From: Siphonodentalium dalli
Taxonomy: Eukaryota; Mollusca; Scaphopoda; Gadilida; Siphonodentaliidae
DNA length: 64,000 bases
Assembly (NCBI GenBank): GCA_032622095.1
Contig: CP136065.1
Span: 40,613,503-40,677,502 of the forward strand
Reading direction: 5' to 3'
Shown piece after piece: positions 60,501-64,000 of the stretch. A program made the position numbers and the translations under genes. Numbering within the stretch: position 1 is the stretch's first letter; each line of letters begins with the position of its first letter. The notes beneath the pieces are model-generated. The model ran no database searches and had not been told where the DNA came from. It worked only from the letters and a program-made list of their open reading frames with translations.

Positions 60501-62446
60501 AATATAAGTTCAACAAACTTAGGTCGTTAGAATATGAACCTTTCTGCACTTGTAGAGACCCTCTAGCCATGTCCCTGTGGAAGGCGAATAACTACTAGGT
60601 TTAGTTCAAGGTTTTATTGCCCCGACCCCGACTCCATCCCTGACCCGGACTTTGGACACTTTAAACAGCACACACTGACTAATTCACCGAATGATGTGCA
60701 CGCATTAGATGCTCCTGTATTATCCGGAAACAAACATTTGGTTTGGAGTGATGTTATTGTCGGCACTCAAAGCAGTTTCCGTGAGAAAACACAAATCATA
60801 GCTAAGAAGCAGGCAACATAAATCGTAGCTGCAATAAGCGTGTAGACATGTATATATGAATTTACAAGTGTTGTAAGGAATACTTCTGCAAATTCGATGA
60901 CCAGGTCCGGGCAATCAATCTCTTGACCAATAGAAATGTAGGACCACATGAGATGAGTAGATAGAAGGTCGTGTGCAAAGCTAAAAGTGCAACGTACATT
61001 ACTATTAACTCATGTCGTGCCGGTTATTGTGATAAATGTCTCGCGTACTGCGGAATATATTGATATTATTAACGTTGATTCTATTATGTATGTAAATGTA
61101 ATTTAGTCTGACAAAGTCACCGTATAACATATAGACTACTGTATATTCTTCTCCCATGCACTGCTACGTTTTTGGTTCTTGTTTTATTATGCCATCGACC
61201 CCGAAGGTGGTTCGGGGTATACATGTAGTCGAGGGCTCAGCCGTCCATCAGTCTGTCCAACGCTCCGTACGAACTTATATATCTCCTAACTCGCGTGTTA
61301 ATTATCCGATTTCGTTTGTTCTTTGGCATTGTAATAGCACTGCTGTCGGGAATTACCCATATACTAAAGGTTTCTCCATTCATTTTTACCACAGCTACGG
61401 CTCTTTATTATTTGGACATTTGTGAGTTTAAAACATTTAATCTTGTAACTCGGACATGGATCATTTGATTTGGTTGCTTTCGCATGTTGACAACACGCCT
61501 TGGGGAAATGATACCACATACTACGGGTTTCATTCATCTTACCAGAGTTCCGGCCCTTGTTTGACTTGGTCAATTGTGAATGTTGTGTCCGAAAGAACAT
61601 TTTAGCTTGTACCTTGGGCAATGGTCATCGGATTCAGTTGTGATTTGGCATGGTGATAGCACAGCCATGCATTTTTACAAGATTAACTTGGGCATGGATA
61701 ATCGGATTTGGTTGTGCTTTGGTATGTTGATAGCCCAGTTTAGGAGGAAAGGGGACTTATTTGCGCACGATGTTCGTCCATTCATTGTTACCATAGTTAT
61801 GACACATGTTGGGCTTAGGATTATGTTGGATTTTCACTCTGTACATACATTTTATATTGTAACTTCAGTGGCAAAGGTCAGACTTGGATGTTACTTCGAA
61901 TACCAATAAATCAGGATTGATTGAATGATATCGACATGTTTTGTCCATGTATTGTTATCACAGTTATTGCCCTTGATGGAGATAGCAAGAATCTCCATCT
62001 TTGCTTCACATATATATACCATTGCTACTCAAGTACCAACATAATTGTTATAGGTCAATATGAGAGAAAGGATCCTTTCATTTTCTCAGAGTGATGGACC
62101 TTCTTGGCTTTGAACAAATATTTTTGTTTTCCATCCATACACATATCTAGTATGAGCGTCGGTGCATTATTGTTATAACTATATATAAATTCACATATAT
62201 ATCTACATAATTGCTGCTATGTTTATAAGGTTGATGTTTTGTTTCCTTTTTGCTTTTTATCTGATTTTTAAACTGTTTCTTTTCTTTTTTGTTCATGTTC
62301 GCATTTGTTTTCAACAGGAGGCGCTTGAAAATCTACGGTATCGGTTTTATGAAAATAGTAAGGATGTTGACCAGTTGAAGAAGTGTTTCCACAACGCAAA
62401 GAAGAACAAGAATCAACGAAAGAATCTACAGAATATCACAATAACG
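28081..62446 (+). CDS. PIK3AP1-like: PIK3AP1/BANK1/Dof-family signalling adaptor gene (10 spliced coding exons; 3' end uncertain)
   Basis: Exons (seen in sequence): 28081-28716, 33160-33301, 36454-36714, 40656-40861, 42565-42643, 47995-48183, 49361-49409, 49540-49667, 60250-60413, 62318-62446. Every junction is GT-AG and every phase matches, giving 661 residues without a stop. Domain order is TIR-like (about 16-150), DBB region (about 213-346), ankyrin-like (347-415), a Tyr-rich segment (416-504) and a helical, charged C-terminus (565-661). Family knowledge: vertebrate BCAP links receptor and TLR signalling to PI3K through p85-binding YxxM sites, BANK1 acts in B-cell signalling, and Drosophila Dof acts downstream of FGF receptors. 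These are cytoplasmic adaptors with no catalytic activity. Which receptor this protein serves cannot be read here. YxxM tyrosines are 424, 454 and 471; a YxN (Grb2-type) site is at 446. Assignment to PIK3AP1 rather than BANK1 is not resolved. The 10.6-kb intron 8 could hide further phase-symmetric exons. No promoter or poly(A) signal was identified. Confidence 0.85.
29240..29640 (-). pseudogene. Non-LTR retrotransposon C-terminal fragment in intron 1
   Basis: Frame 29630-29316 encodes DKCNRCNIKCEDITHILCEC followed by PFVQTFL, a C-x2-C...H-x4-C zinc-knuckle block as in LINE RT C-termini. No RT core is present. Confidence 0.7.
29885..30055 (+). repeat. (GATTAC)n-like degenerate array
   Basis: 'GTAATCGATTACGATTACAA' and 'gattacgattactgattac' words recur over ~170 bp in intron 1. 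Confidence 0.9.
30680..31200 (+). repeat. Dispersed repeat J, empty-site copy (intron 1)
   Basis: Collinear with 41050-41448 plus 41858-41900: 'tgtattatcgacatgcgcagtg', 'gacaagacacatttaaaatgg', 'aaatcaatattaatt', 'tgtcgcaattatata' and 'cgtccactaaattc'. At 31,140 the sequence runs TTATTAGCCTCGTCC without the MITE present in the other copy. Confidence 0.85.
31391..31510. repeat. Inverted repeat with ~55-bp arms
   Basis: GTGTTTCTCTCATATGATAT...TTTTCAGTTTTCTCG pairs with CGAGAGAAAACTGAAAATT...GAGAGAAACAC around a loop AGCCTCCGG. Confidence 0.93.
32395..32885. mobile_element. ~490-bp palindromic (foldback) element in intron 1
   Basis: Central hairpin 32,625-32,690 (TTTTCAATGGAAGGGGAATA / TATTCCCCTTCCATTGAAAA). 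Outer text 'ttaaaggcccatttcattttcg' at 32,393 versus 'cgaaaattaagtgagcc' at 32,850. The right arm matches 7866-8110 inverted. Asymmetric arms indicate an old copy. Confidence 0.75.
33160..33301 (+). CDS. PIK3AP1-like: Exon 2: start of DBB domain
   Basis: Acceptor TTTCTACAG|TT is followed by 47 codons beginning FGEPVAIILKSNITDGHRD and ending RFKAPG/E. The pattern of alternating strands (VAIIL, SVRIEIEG, IKFKLL, TIRFKAP) fits the immunoglobulin-like/transcription-factor-fold region that families call DBB (Dof/BCAP/BANK). It enters in phase 0 and leaves in phase 1. The donor CCAG|GTATGTG is immediately copied three more times at 50-bp spacing in the intron. Confidence 0.85.
33302..33501 (+). repeat. 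50-bp minisatellite beginning at the exon 2 splice donor (4 units)
   Basis: Units start at 33302, 33352, 33402 and 33452, each GTATGTGTATACATGCGC...ending GAGGCTCCAG. The last nine bases match the end of exon 2 (AGGCTCCAG), so each unit recreates exon end plus donor. The fourth unit decays at its 3' end. Units are nearly identical (one G/A difference in unit 2). Confidence 0.95.
34009..34149. mobile_element. Fragment of the same TTAA-element family (right end)
   Basis: TTTATTGAGGGAGATGTTTAG through TTATTATAGAAAGGGCTAA matches 18768-18877. The corresponding interior block lies downstream (35010-35545), out of order, so the copy is rearranged. Confidence 0.65.
34345..34850. mobile_element. Foldback element in intron 2
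   Basis: 34345-34470 (GCGTTCATACACTGCATGAC...CCAGAATATGAACGGAAAC) returns inverted at 34660-34790 (GTTTCCGTTCATATTCTGGC...GCGTATGAACG). The right half (34480-34790) also matches 42015-42340. Confidence 0.82.
35010..35545 (+). repeat. Second copy of the 18147-18700 interior block
   Basis: Begins AAAGACACGGGCGGCGTTGG and runs collinear with 18147-18700 to 'gtgcctttaaa', about 90% identical by eye. It carries two of the TAAAGAGCGTT motifs (35243, 35285). Lies in intron 2. Confidence 0.85.
36454..36714 (+). CDS. PIK3AP1-like: Exon 3: DBB domain, C-terminal half
   Basis: Acceptor TTTTTACAACAG|AG. It completes Glu260 and encodes residues 261-346, including RRMDIENAALKVFINDK and the helical tail TTEELDEILCKDF / KDKLLDTISMAVKEP. 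Strand-rich then helical, as expected at the DBB-ankyrin boundary. It leaves in phase 1 at GAACCAG|GTATATA. That donor is re-copied several times in the following 320 bp. Confidence 0.85.
36715..37035 (+). repeat. 29/45-bp minisatellite beginning at the exon 3 splice donor
   Basis: The short unit GTATATAACTCAAGATTTAA...CAACCAG is 29 bp and is repeated from the donor onward. Longer units contain an extra AAAGATAGTGCTGTG-like block. About eight copies; most end in AACCAG, the last bases of exon 3, and restart with GTATATAA. Copies are more diverged than those after exon 2. Confidence 0.92.
37125..37410 (+). repeat. Dispersed repeat H, copy 2 (intron 3)
   Basis: 'GATCGCGGGTATGGATTTTGG', 'tcacgtgacttccgg', 'gacgtcatgacacgg' and 'cagaatccagacaag' match 11330-11625 inverted. 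Confidence 0.85.
38300..39065. repeat. Two related inverted-repeat clusters ('CGCGAATTTAAA' family)
   Basis: 38,305-38,395 and 38,967-39,063 both contain TACTCGTATTTAAATTCGCG (or its complement), 'gagcgaaaaatagtac' and 'attcgcgc'. They are inverted relative to each other, so 38,305-39,063 forms a ~760-bp inverted-repeat structure. Confidence 0.82.
39361..39575. repeat. 107-bp-arm hairpin in intron 3
   Basis: Left arm 39361-39467, right arm 39469-39575, centre GCTCTCGGCGAGAGC. Only a few mismatches (e.g. ATGCC/GGCATTG at the ends). The longest tight hairpin in the window. Confidence 0.95.
40656..40861 (+). CDS. PIK3AP1-like: Exon 4: ankyrin-like repeat region
   Basis: Acceptor TTCTTTTTCACAG|AA. 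It encodes residues 347-415 with a textbook ankyrin helix pair, CPTLLHFAAYYGLDELASCL, followed by a second degenerate unit (NKFGHNPGDLADLSGRERLA). It ends RSYM|GTTTGT in phase 0. The family normally has ankyrin-like repeats directly after the DBB region, which agrees with the order here. Confidence 0.88.
41050..41900 (+). repeat. Dispersed repeat J, copy interrupted by a MITE (intron 4)
   Basis: Same repeat as 30680-31200 but interrupted at TATTAA by the TTAA-flanked palindromic MITE (41449-41857), after which TCTCGTCCACTAAATTC resumes. Confidence 0.87.
41449..41857 (-). mobile_element. TTAA-target palindromic MITE (complete)
   Basis: Flanked by TTAA at 41449-41452 and 41854-41857. Ends CCCTTTACCCAACA / TTGGGTAAAGGG. 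Holds two palindromes built on GCCAATGCATTCTCTTATA...GTCGACTCGC. Ends with the CCGGTTTTGGCCGG block present in all copies. TTAA target and CCC termini are typical of piggyBac-superfamily elements; no transposase is present. Confidence 0.9.
42015..42340 (+). repeat. Copy of the 34480-34790 repeat (intron 4)
   Basis: 'TCACAGCTAACTAC', 'atctcgcaagaat', 'accatacaggt', 'ttggtaaatatgcat' and 'gttcatattctggcacc' occur in the same order and spacing as at 34465-34700. Confidence 0.83.
42565..42643 (+). CDS. PIK3AP1-like: Exon 5: first YxxM motif
   Basis: Acceptor GATTTTCCACAG|GC, 26 codons plus one base. The peptide is AMKTVTTSYVDMLKPQDLY followed by MAPSSGTG. Tyr424 lies in YVDM, a canonical p85-SH2 YxxM motif; Tyr434 is in DLYMAP. 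It leaves in phase 1 at ACGG|GTACGT. A small exon, but phase, splice sites and motif content agree with both neighbours. Confidence 0.82.
42755..43020 (+). repeat. GA-rich microsatellite tract
   Basis: ~265 bp of (GA)n, GAGGGA and GATA words in intron 5, about 110 bp after exon 5's donor. Confidence 0.97.
43217..43987 (+). repeat. 32-bp minisatellite, ~24 near-identical units (intron 5)
   Basis: The unit is ATGAGTTGTAAGAATGACTG + AGTGATATGACG (32 bp). One unit is 4 bp short (about 43,360) and the last carries a G-to-C change. Units are otherwise identical. Because 32 is not a multiple of 3 and the unit lacks stops on the - strand, a 215-codon repeat frame (44023-43376) appears; it is not a gene. 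Confidence 0.98.
44129..44527 (-). mobile_element. Palindromic MITE of the same family, TTAT target
   Basis: Same layout as 41449-41857. The flanks read TTAT|CCCTTTACCC...TTGGGTAAAGGG|TTAT, so the duplicated tetramer is TTAT instead of TTAA. Lies in intron 5 downstream of the 32-bp minisatellite. Confidence 0.88.
44820..45535 (+). repeat. GC-rich degenerate minisatellite
   Basis: Words CCAGAGTG, CCCACGAG, GCCGAGGAGGGGTACC and AGGGGTG recur every ~38-40 bp with heavy variation. High GC gives several overlapping long open frames on both strands, none with protein-like features beyond the repeat. A related piece in opposite orientation lies at 45985-46110. Confidence 0.9.
45630..45950. mobile_element. 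Foldback element between inverted minisatellite halves
   Basis: GCGAAGGGCGTTCCCCTTCG...CTGTACACACTGGATTTAG (45,630-45,715) returns inverted at 45,880-45,950 (CTAAATCCAGTGTGTACAGC...GCCCTTCGC). Arms ~75-85 bp, spacer ~165 bp. Confidence 0.88.
46163..46610 (+). repeat. ~122-bp tandem repeat, 3.6 units
   Basis: 'GCCGAGCCCGTGCGACGCC' recurs at about 46165, 46284, 46407 and 46529. Each unit continues with an 'agatctcggaaacgggtggagc' block and 'ttgaaatttggtatgtgaatg'. Similar text occurs inside the Helitron-like element at 48640-48720, so this is probably an expanded internal piece of that family. Confidence 0.85.
46609..47255 (+). mobile_element. Second Helitron-like family, copy with 3' CTAG
   Basis: It ends CTAG at 47252-47255, preceded by an 8-nt spacer and a hairpin (47228-47243, CCCGGAC/GTC-GGG with one bulge). 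The start is near TATTATATATTTTGGGA with TCTG microsatellite. The body has repeated GACCTTGACCTTGA and 'ttcgatgaaa-ttggtatgtgag' blocks. The left boundary is uncertain because related 122-bp tandem units precede it. Confidence 0.65.
47256..47334 (+). repeat. (TA)n microsatellite
   Basis: About 79 bp of TA dinucleotides interrupted once by AGC, directly after the Helitron-like CTAG end at 47255. Confidence 0.98.
47995..48183 (+). CDS. PIK3AP1-like: Exon 6: Tyr-motif cluster (YTNI, YISM, YMPM, YEIL)
   Basis: Acceptor CTCTCTACTACAG|GG. It encodes residues 442-504. Motifs: ELYTNIPEN at Tyr446 (YxN, Grb2-type), RYISM at Tyr454 and ERYMPMGG at Tyr471 (two YxxM), then an acidic EEEEYEILGH stretch and AYPVP. 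In vertebrate BCAP the corresponding segment recruits PI3K after phosphorylation; that role here is inferred. It leaves in phase 1 at AACGAAG|GTATTC. Confidence 0.85.
48252..48846 (+). mobile_element. Helitron-like element with textbook 3' hairpin
   Basis: Begins TCTACTATATATTTTGAGA and ends CTAG (48843-48846). A perfect hairpin CCCGCC-AGT-GGCGGG sits at 48820-48834, 8 nt before CTAG. It shares 'gactcgaaaacgactcgacc' and CCTTGACCTTGAAA blocks with 46609-47255, so it is the same superfamily. It lies in intron 6, 69 bp after exon 6. Confidence 0.75.
49361..49409 (+). CDS. PIK3AP1-like: Exon 7: short linker exon
   Basis: 49 bp between GGTTTTAG|AG and CTCAG|GTGTTC. Read in phase 1 it gives EASVPEPAQIISNKYL and leaves in phase 2. 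The polypyrimidine tract is weak. It is kept because it restores phase exactly between exons 6 and 8 and because intron 7 behind it is only 130 bp. Confidence 0.7.
49540..49667 (+). CDS. PIK3AP1-like: Exon 8: Ser-rich linker
   Basis: Acceptor GTCAACAG|GAG, donor GGCAAAG|GTACAG. Residues 521-563 begin RSQSDLTNSRKGKIKFQHSS. Low-complexity, Ser/Lys-rich and presumably disordered; no domain recognised. It enters in phase 2 and leaves in phase 1, matching exon 9 which lies 10.6 kb downstream. Confidence 0.72.
50799..51035 (-). mobile_element. TTAA-target palindromic MITE, left half (split by the Helitron dimer)
   Basis: Starts TTAACCATTTAACCAACAG (a variant of the family end TTAACCCTTTACCCAACA). 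It contains one complete palindrome and all but the end of a second. The sequence breaks at ...ATATAAGAGAA and resumes at 57603 with TGCATTGGC, exactly as in intact copies. Confidence 0.88.
51036..54324 (-). mobile_element. Helitron-like element, copy 1 of a head-to-tail dimer (3289 bp)
   Basis: Read on the - strand the element begins TCTATATCTATATTTGCG (54324) and ends CTAG (51036). A hairpin ending 7 nt before CTAG (plus-strand ACCCGGCGTTGCCCAGGT) matches the Helitron 3' hallmark. Internally it holds an ACAG microsatellite (about 54256-54302) and degenerate ~190-200 bp tandem units. No Rep/helicase frame, so it is non-autonomous. A 122-codon open frame at 51403 is identical in copy 2 but broken in the 2542-5114 relative, so I do not call it a gene. 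Confidence 0.85.
54325..57602 (-). mobile_element. Helitron-like element, copy 2 of the dimer (3278 bp)
   Basis: It abuts copy 1 directly: on the element strand copy 2's CTAG is followed at once by copy 1's TC. It differs from copy 1 by three fewer ACAG units, one extra T in a T-run, and about three substitutions noted (e.g. near 55943, 56803, 57123). Near identity implies a very recent duplication, rolling-circle dimerisation, or an assembly duplication. Confidence 0.85.
57603..57754 (-). mobile_element. TTAA-target palindromic MITE, right half
   Basis: Continues the element begun at 50799: TGCATTGGCACAGGGCATAAC..., one CCGGTTT block, then TTGGGTAAAGGG and target TTAA at 57751-57754. Joining 50799-51035 to 57603-57754 gives the layout of the copies at 41449 and 44129. 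Confidence 0.88.
57808..58200 (-). repeat. Repeat family D, partial diverged copy
   Basis: Starts 'CATCAGGGACGTGTGTCAGG' and contains 'gttagaaatttccgacc' and 'gttaggaatttccatcgac'. The orientation mirrors the copy at 24310. Confidence 0.5.
58647..59237. mobile_element. TTAA-flanked MITE with 17-bp perfect TIRs
   Basis: TTAA 58647-58650, then AGGGGTACTGTACGCCA; the exact reverse complement TGGCGTACAGTACCCCT precedes TTAA 59234-59237. 591 bp, AT-rich, no coding frame. Lies in intron 8. Confidence 0.88.
59959..60130 (+). repeat. Diverged fragment of the TTAA-element family (before exon 9)
   Basis: 'TTTAACCCTTTTTATACCAAA', 'ttatctgattatttccc' and 'aataggaatccatctgcac' echo 14575-15898. A further piece ('gataatataagttcaacaaac') lies at 60,497 after exon 9. 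Confidence 0.55.
60250..60413 (+). CDS. PIK3AP1-like: Exon 9: conserved C-terminal helical segment
   Basis: Strong polypyrimidine tract (60230-60247) and TTTTAG|AC acceptor. Residues 564-618 contain SALAQLEEIRQSSKEG and YTEDEALRLYNLWKEHYGEG. This resembles the conserved C-terminal helix of vertebrate BCAP, where a Leu-rich helix is followed by a T-E-E-A-L-x-x-(F/Y)-N-x-W block (recalled, not computed). It leaves in phase 0 at AGAAGG|GTATGC. Confidence 0.85.
62318..62446 (+). CDS. PIK3AP1-like: Exon 10: basic coiled C-terminal exon
   Basis: Acceptor TGTTTTCAACAG|GAG, 43 codons in phase 0. EALENLRYRFYENSKDVDQL is followed by a Lys/Asn-rich stretch (AKKNKNQRKN). Helix-forming and strongly basic. 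Donor ATAACG|GTAAGC is phase 0, so at least one more exon is expected. The donor is re-copied in the intron. Confidence 0.82.
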
Positions 62447-62750
62447 GTAAGCGAGCGCCAAATATCGTAATGGCGATAAGTGAACATCGATTATGAAGAT
62501 ATTCAAGATAATGTAGCATAATTAAAATATCTAAATAGCGGTGAGCGAACGCCAAATATCTAAATATCGGTAAGCGAAATCCAAATATCTAAATAGGGGT
62601 GAGCGAACGCTAAATATCGAAATATCAAAGTTACCATAAGAAAACACCAAATATCAAAATAACGGTGTAAAGCCAACTACAAATATAATAACTAATTAAA
62701 GGTGAGCGGACGCCAAACATCGAAATGTCGGTGAGCGAAATATCTGAATG
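62447..62750 (+). repeat. 29-bp degenerate minisatellite beginning at the exon 10 splice donor
   Basis: GTRAGCGAACGCCAAATATC-type units recur at 62447, 62539, 62568, 62597, 62702 and 62731. They end in ATATCG or AATAACG and resemble the exon end ATATCACAATAACG. Clear in the middle, diverged and interrupted elsewhere. Confidence 0.85.
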
Positions 62751-62947
62751 AGGATGATTGAACATCGATTTGAACATCGATTACGTTTAGTCTGATGCCA
62801 GCACTTAATGCGCATAAGATTGTCCACAGTCCACTTATAAACGGACAATCCGTACCTAAAATGATCGTTAATTAATGGACAATCCGACCACGCGTGGCAC
62901 GCGATCTTGGGATTGTCCACTAAATCACGACATATATTGATAATCAT

Positions 62948-63303
62948 GCATGTTAACTTCATATTAAATCTGAAGGGTAATAACTCTATAAAGAATGTAC
63001 CTTTATTAAATAACGGAGATTTGTATGAGAAATTTGCAACACCACAACAGATAAACTCCTGTGAAATAAAAGTCAAATTCTTCCCTTGGGTGGGTGGGCT
63101 TGGGGGAGGTTTGGGATACGCTCTTTAAAAACACTTCTTCTTTAAAAACACTTCTTCGAATATTTCCGTTATTTCGTCAAAAACCCTTCTTCAATTATTT
63201 CCGTTATTTGTCACAAACACTTCTTATACAAATCGCCGTTATTTAGTAAATTAACATTCTTTATAGAGTTATTGCCCTTCATATTAAATATGAAGCTAAC
63301 ATG
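62948..63303. mobile_element. Foldback element, 51-bp arms
   Basis: GCATGTTAACTTCATATTAA...CTCTATAAAGAATGT (62,946-62,999) returns inverted at 63,253-63,303. The spacer contains ~50-bp tandem units with 'aacacttctt' and 'atttccgttattt'. Confidence 0.87.
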
Positions 63304-63503
63304 CAGGATTAGCTATACATACATGCCACCATTCATTTCCATTTCAGCTCATTATATCTTGAATGGGAAACAAAGGATCTAGTCACAACGATTTCGCTTA
63401 TATTCTTGTACAAATTTATACCGTAATATGTTTACGGTTAAGATATTCTTTATTGCCCCCTTATATATGCATGTTCACCAACTCACATACATATTATTTA
63501 CAG

Positions 63504-63554
63504 ATGGAAAAATCATTCCGAAAGCTTATCTGGAATAATTGCGGTCCAATTTAG
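63504..63554 (+). CDS. Possible terminal exon 11 (16 codons plus stop)
   Basis: TTATTTACAG is followed by a phase-0 frame MEKSFRKLIWNNCGPI and TAG. Phase fits exon 10. No AATAAA or ATTAAA follows within a few hundred bases, and so short a frame can occur by chance. The real 3' exon may lie beyond the window. Confidence 0.3.
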   Translation: MEKSFRKLIWNNCGPI

Positions 63555-63749
63555 AGTTAAATATTATGTTTTGTCAAAGTAAACATGCAACTGCCATTCT
63601 ATAGTTCAGAGGGATGTCACTATTACCCAACACAACAATCCTGTTGGAAATTTTCGGCCACAAGAACTTTTTTTTTAGCCAAAACTAGTTACAAAGGTAT
63701 TGCAACCGACTCGATGGAACTATACCGTTGTTCATTGACAATATATAGA

Positions 63750-63914
63750 GAGTAATCAATTGGTTCCGAGAATTACGTTAAATAATTCCATGAATTCACG
63801 AGAGGCGAGAGACTTCGGTAAGAAACGAGTGCGCGTTAGCGCACGAGTACCTAAAGTCTCTCGCCTTGAGTGAATTATTTAACTTATTTTCAGAACTAAT
63901 TGATTACTCTAGTT
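63750..63914. repeat. Imperfect inverted repeat, ~67-bp arms
   Basis: AGAGTAATCAATTGGTTCC...GGCGAGAGACTTCGGTA pairs with TACCTAAAGTCTCTCGCC...GAACTAATTGATTACTCT. Confidence 0.85.
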
Positions 63915-64000
63915 ATTACACTCCTGCATAAATTTGGTTCGCCAAATATGATTAATACACACATAATTAATGCATGAAAGTCACGATATGGAGAAACATC

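Larger units (their letters stand above)
28717..62317. other. Unassigned intronic stretches of the adaptor gene
   Basis: 28717-29240, 30056-30680, 31513-32392, 33502-34008, 35546-36453, 37411-38300, 39576-40655, 49668-50798, 59238-59958 and 60498-62317 show no recognisable exon or named element. A frame at 35793-35981 looks mildly protein-like (HEIYRGSTRPQFIAEFIERV) but has no family I can name and no fitting splice sites. Confidence 0.5.

Overview
This is AT-rich, non-coding-dominated nuclear DNA of an animal. Evidence: spliced exons with GT-AG introns, several non-LTR retrotransposon fragments, Helitron-like and TTAA-target DNA elements, foldback elements and minisatellites. No operon, rRNA, tRNA or CRISPR is visible. 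An exon series encodes an invertebrate member of the Dof/BCAP/BANK adaptor family. The repeat spectrum (Helitron-like elements carrying ACAG microsatellites, palindromic TTAA-target MITEs, CR1/jockey-like LINE tails) suggests a marine invertebrate, perhaps a lophotrochozoan such as a mollusc. That placement is inference; the sequence alone does not fix the phylum.

Positions 1-28,000 hold no host gene I can support. They contain a minisatellite inside a terminal-inverted-repeat element (863-1432), a full Helitron-like element (2542-5114), TTAA-flanked MITEs (6640-6890, 7341-7778, 10383-10820, 14575-15898, 15895-16142, 18111-18877, 27397-27794), four LINE 3' fragments (12541-18035), and a ~3.9 kb element with ~100-bp inverted ends (19278-23160). 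That last element carries a decayed reading frame of a widespread invertebrate 'GCDTTS' protein family.

Positions 28,081-62,446 carry one gene on the + strand, a PIK3AP1/BANK1/Dof-like signalling adaptor. I read ten coding exons whose splice phases agree end to end: a TIR-like exon, two DBB-domain exons, an ankyrin exon, two exons with three YxxM (PI3K p85) motifs and a YxN motif, two short linker exons, and two C-terminal helical/basic exons. A possible 16-codon terminal exon lies at 63,504-63,554. Together the exons encode 661 residues (677 with the terminal exon); human BCAP is roughly 800. The introns are crowded with MITEs, foldbacks, minisatellites and Helitrons.

Most unusual observations: (1) three introns of this one gene (after exons 2, 3 and 10) begin with minisatellites that start exactly at the 5' splice site and re-copy the exon end plus donor; (2) a head-to-tail dimer of a 3.28-kb Helitron-like element (51,036-57,602) sits precisely between A and T inside a palindromic TTAA-type MITE, splitting it into two recoverable halves; (3) one ~40-bp-arm palindrome is shared by MITE families with different termini; (4) an 11-mer, TAAAGAGCGTT, recurs nine times across otherwise different repeats.
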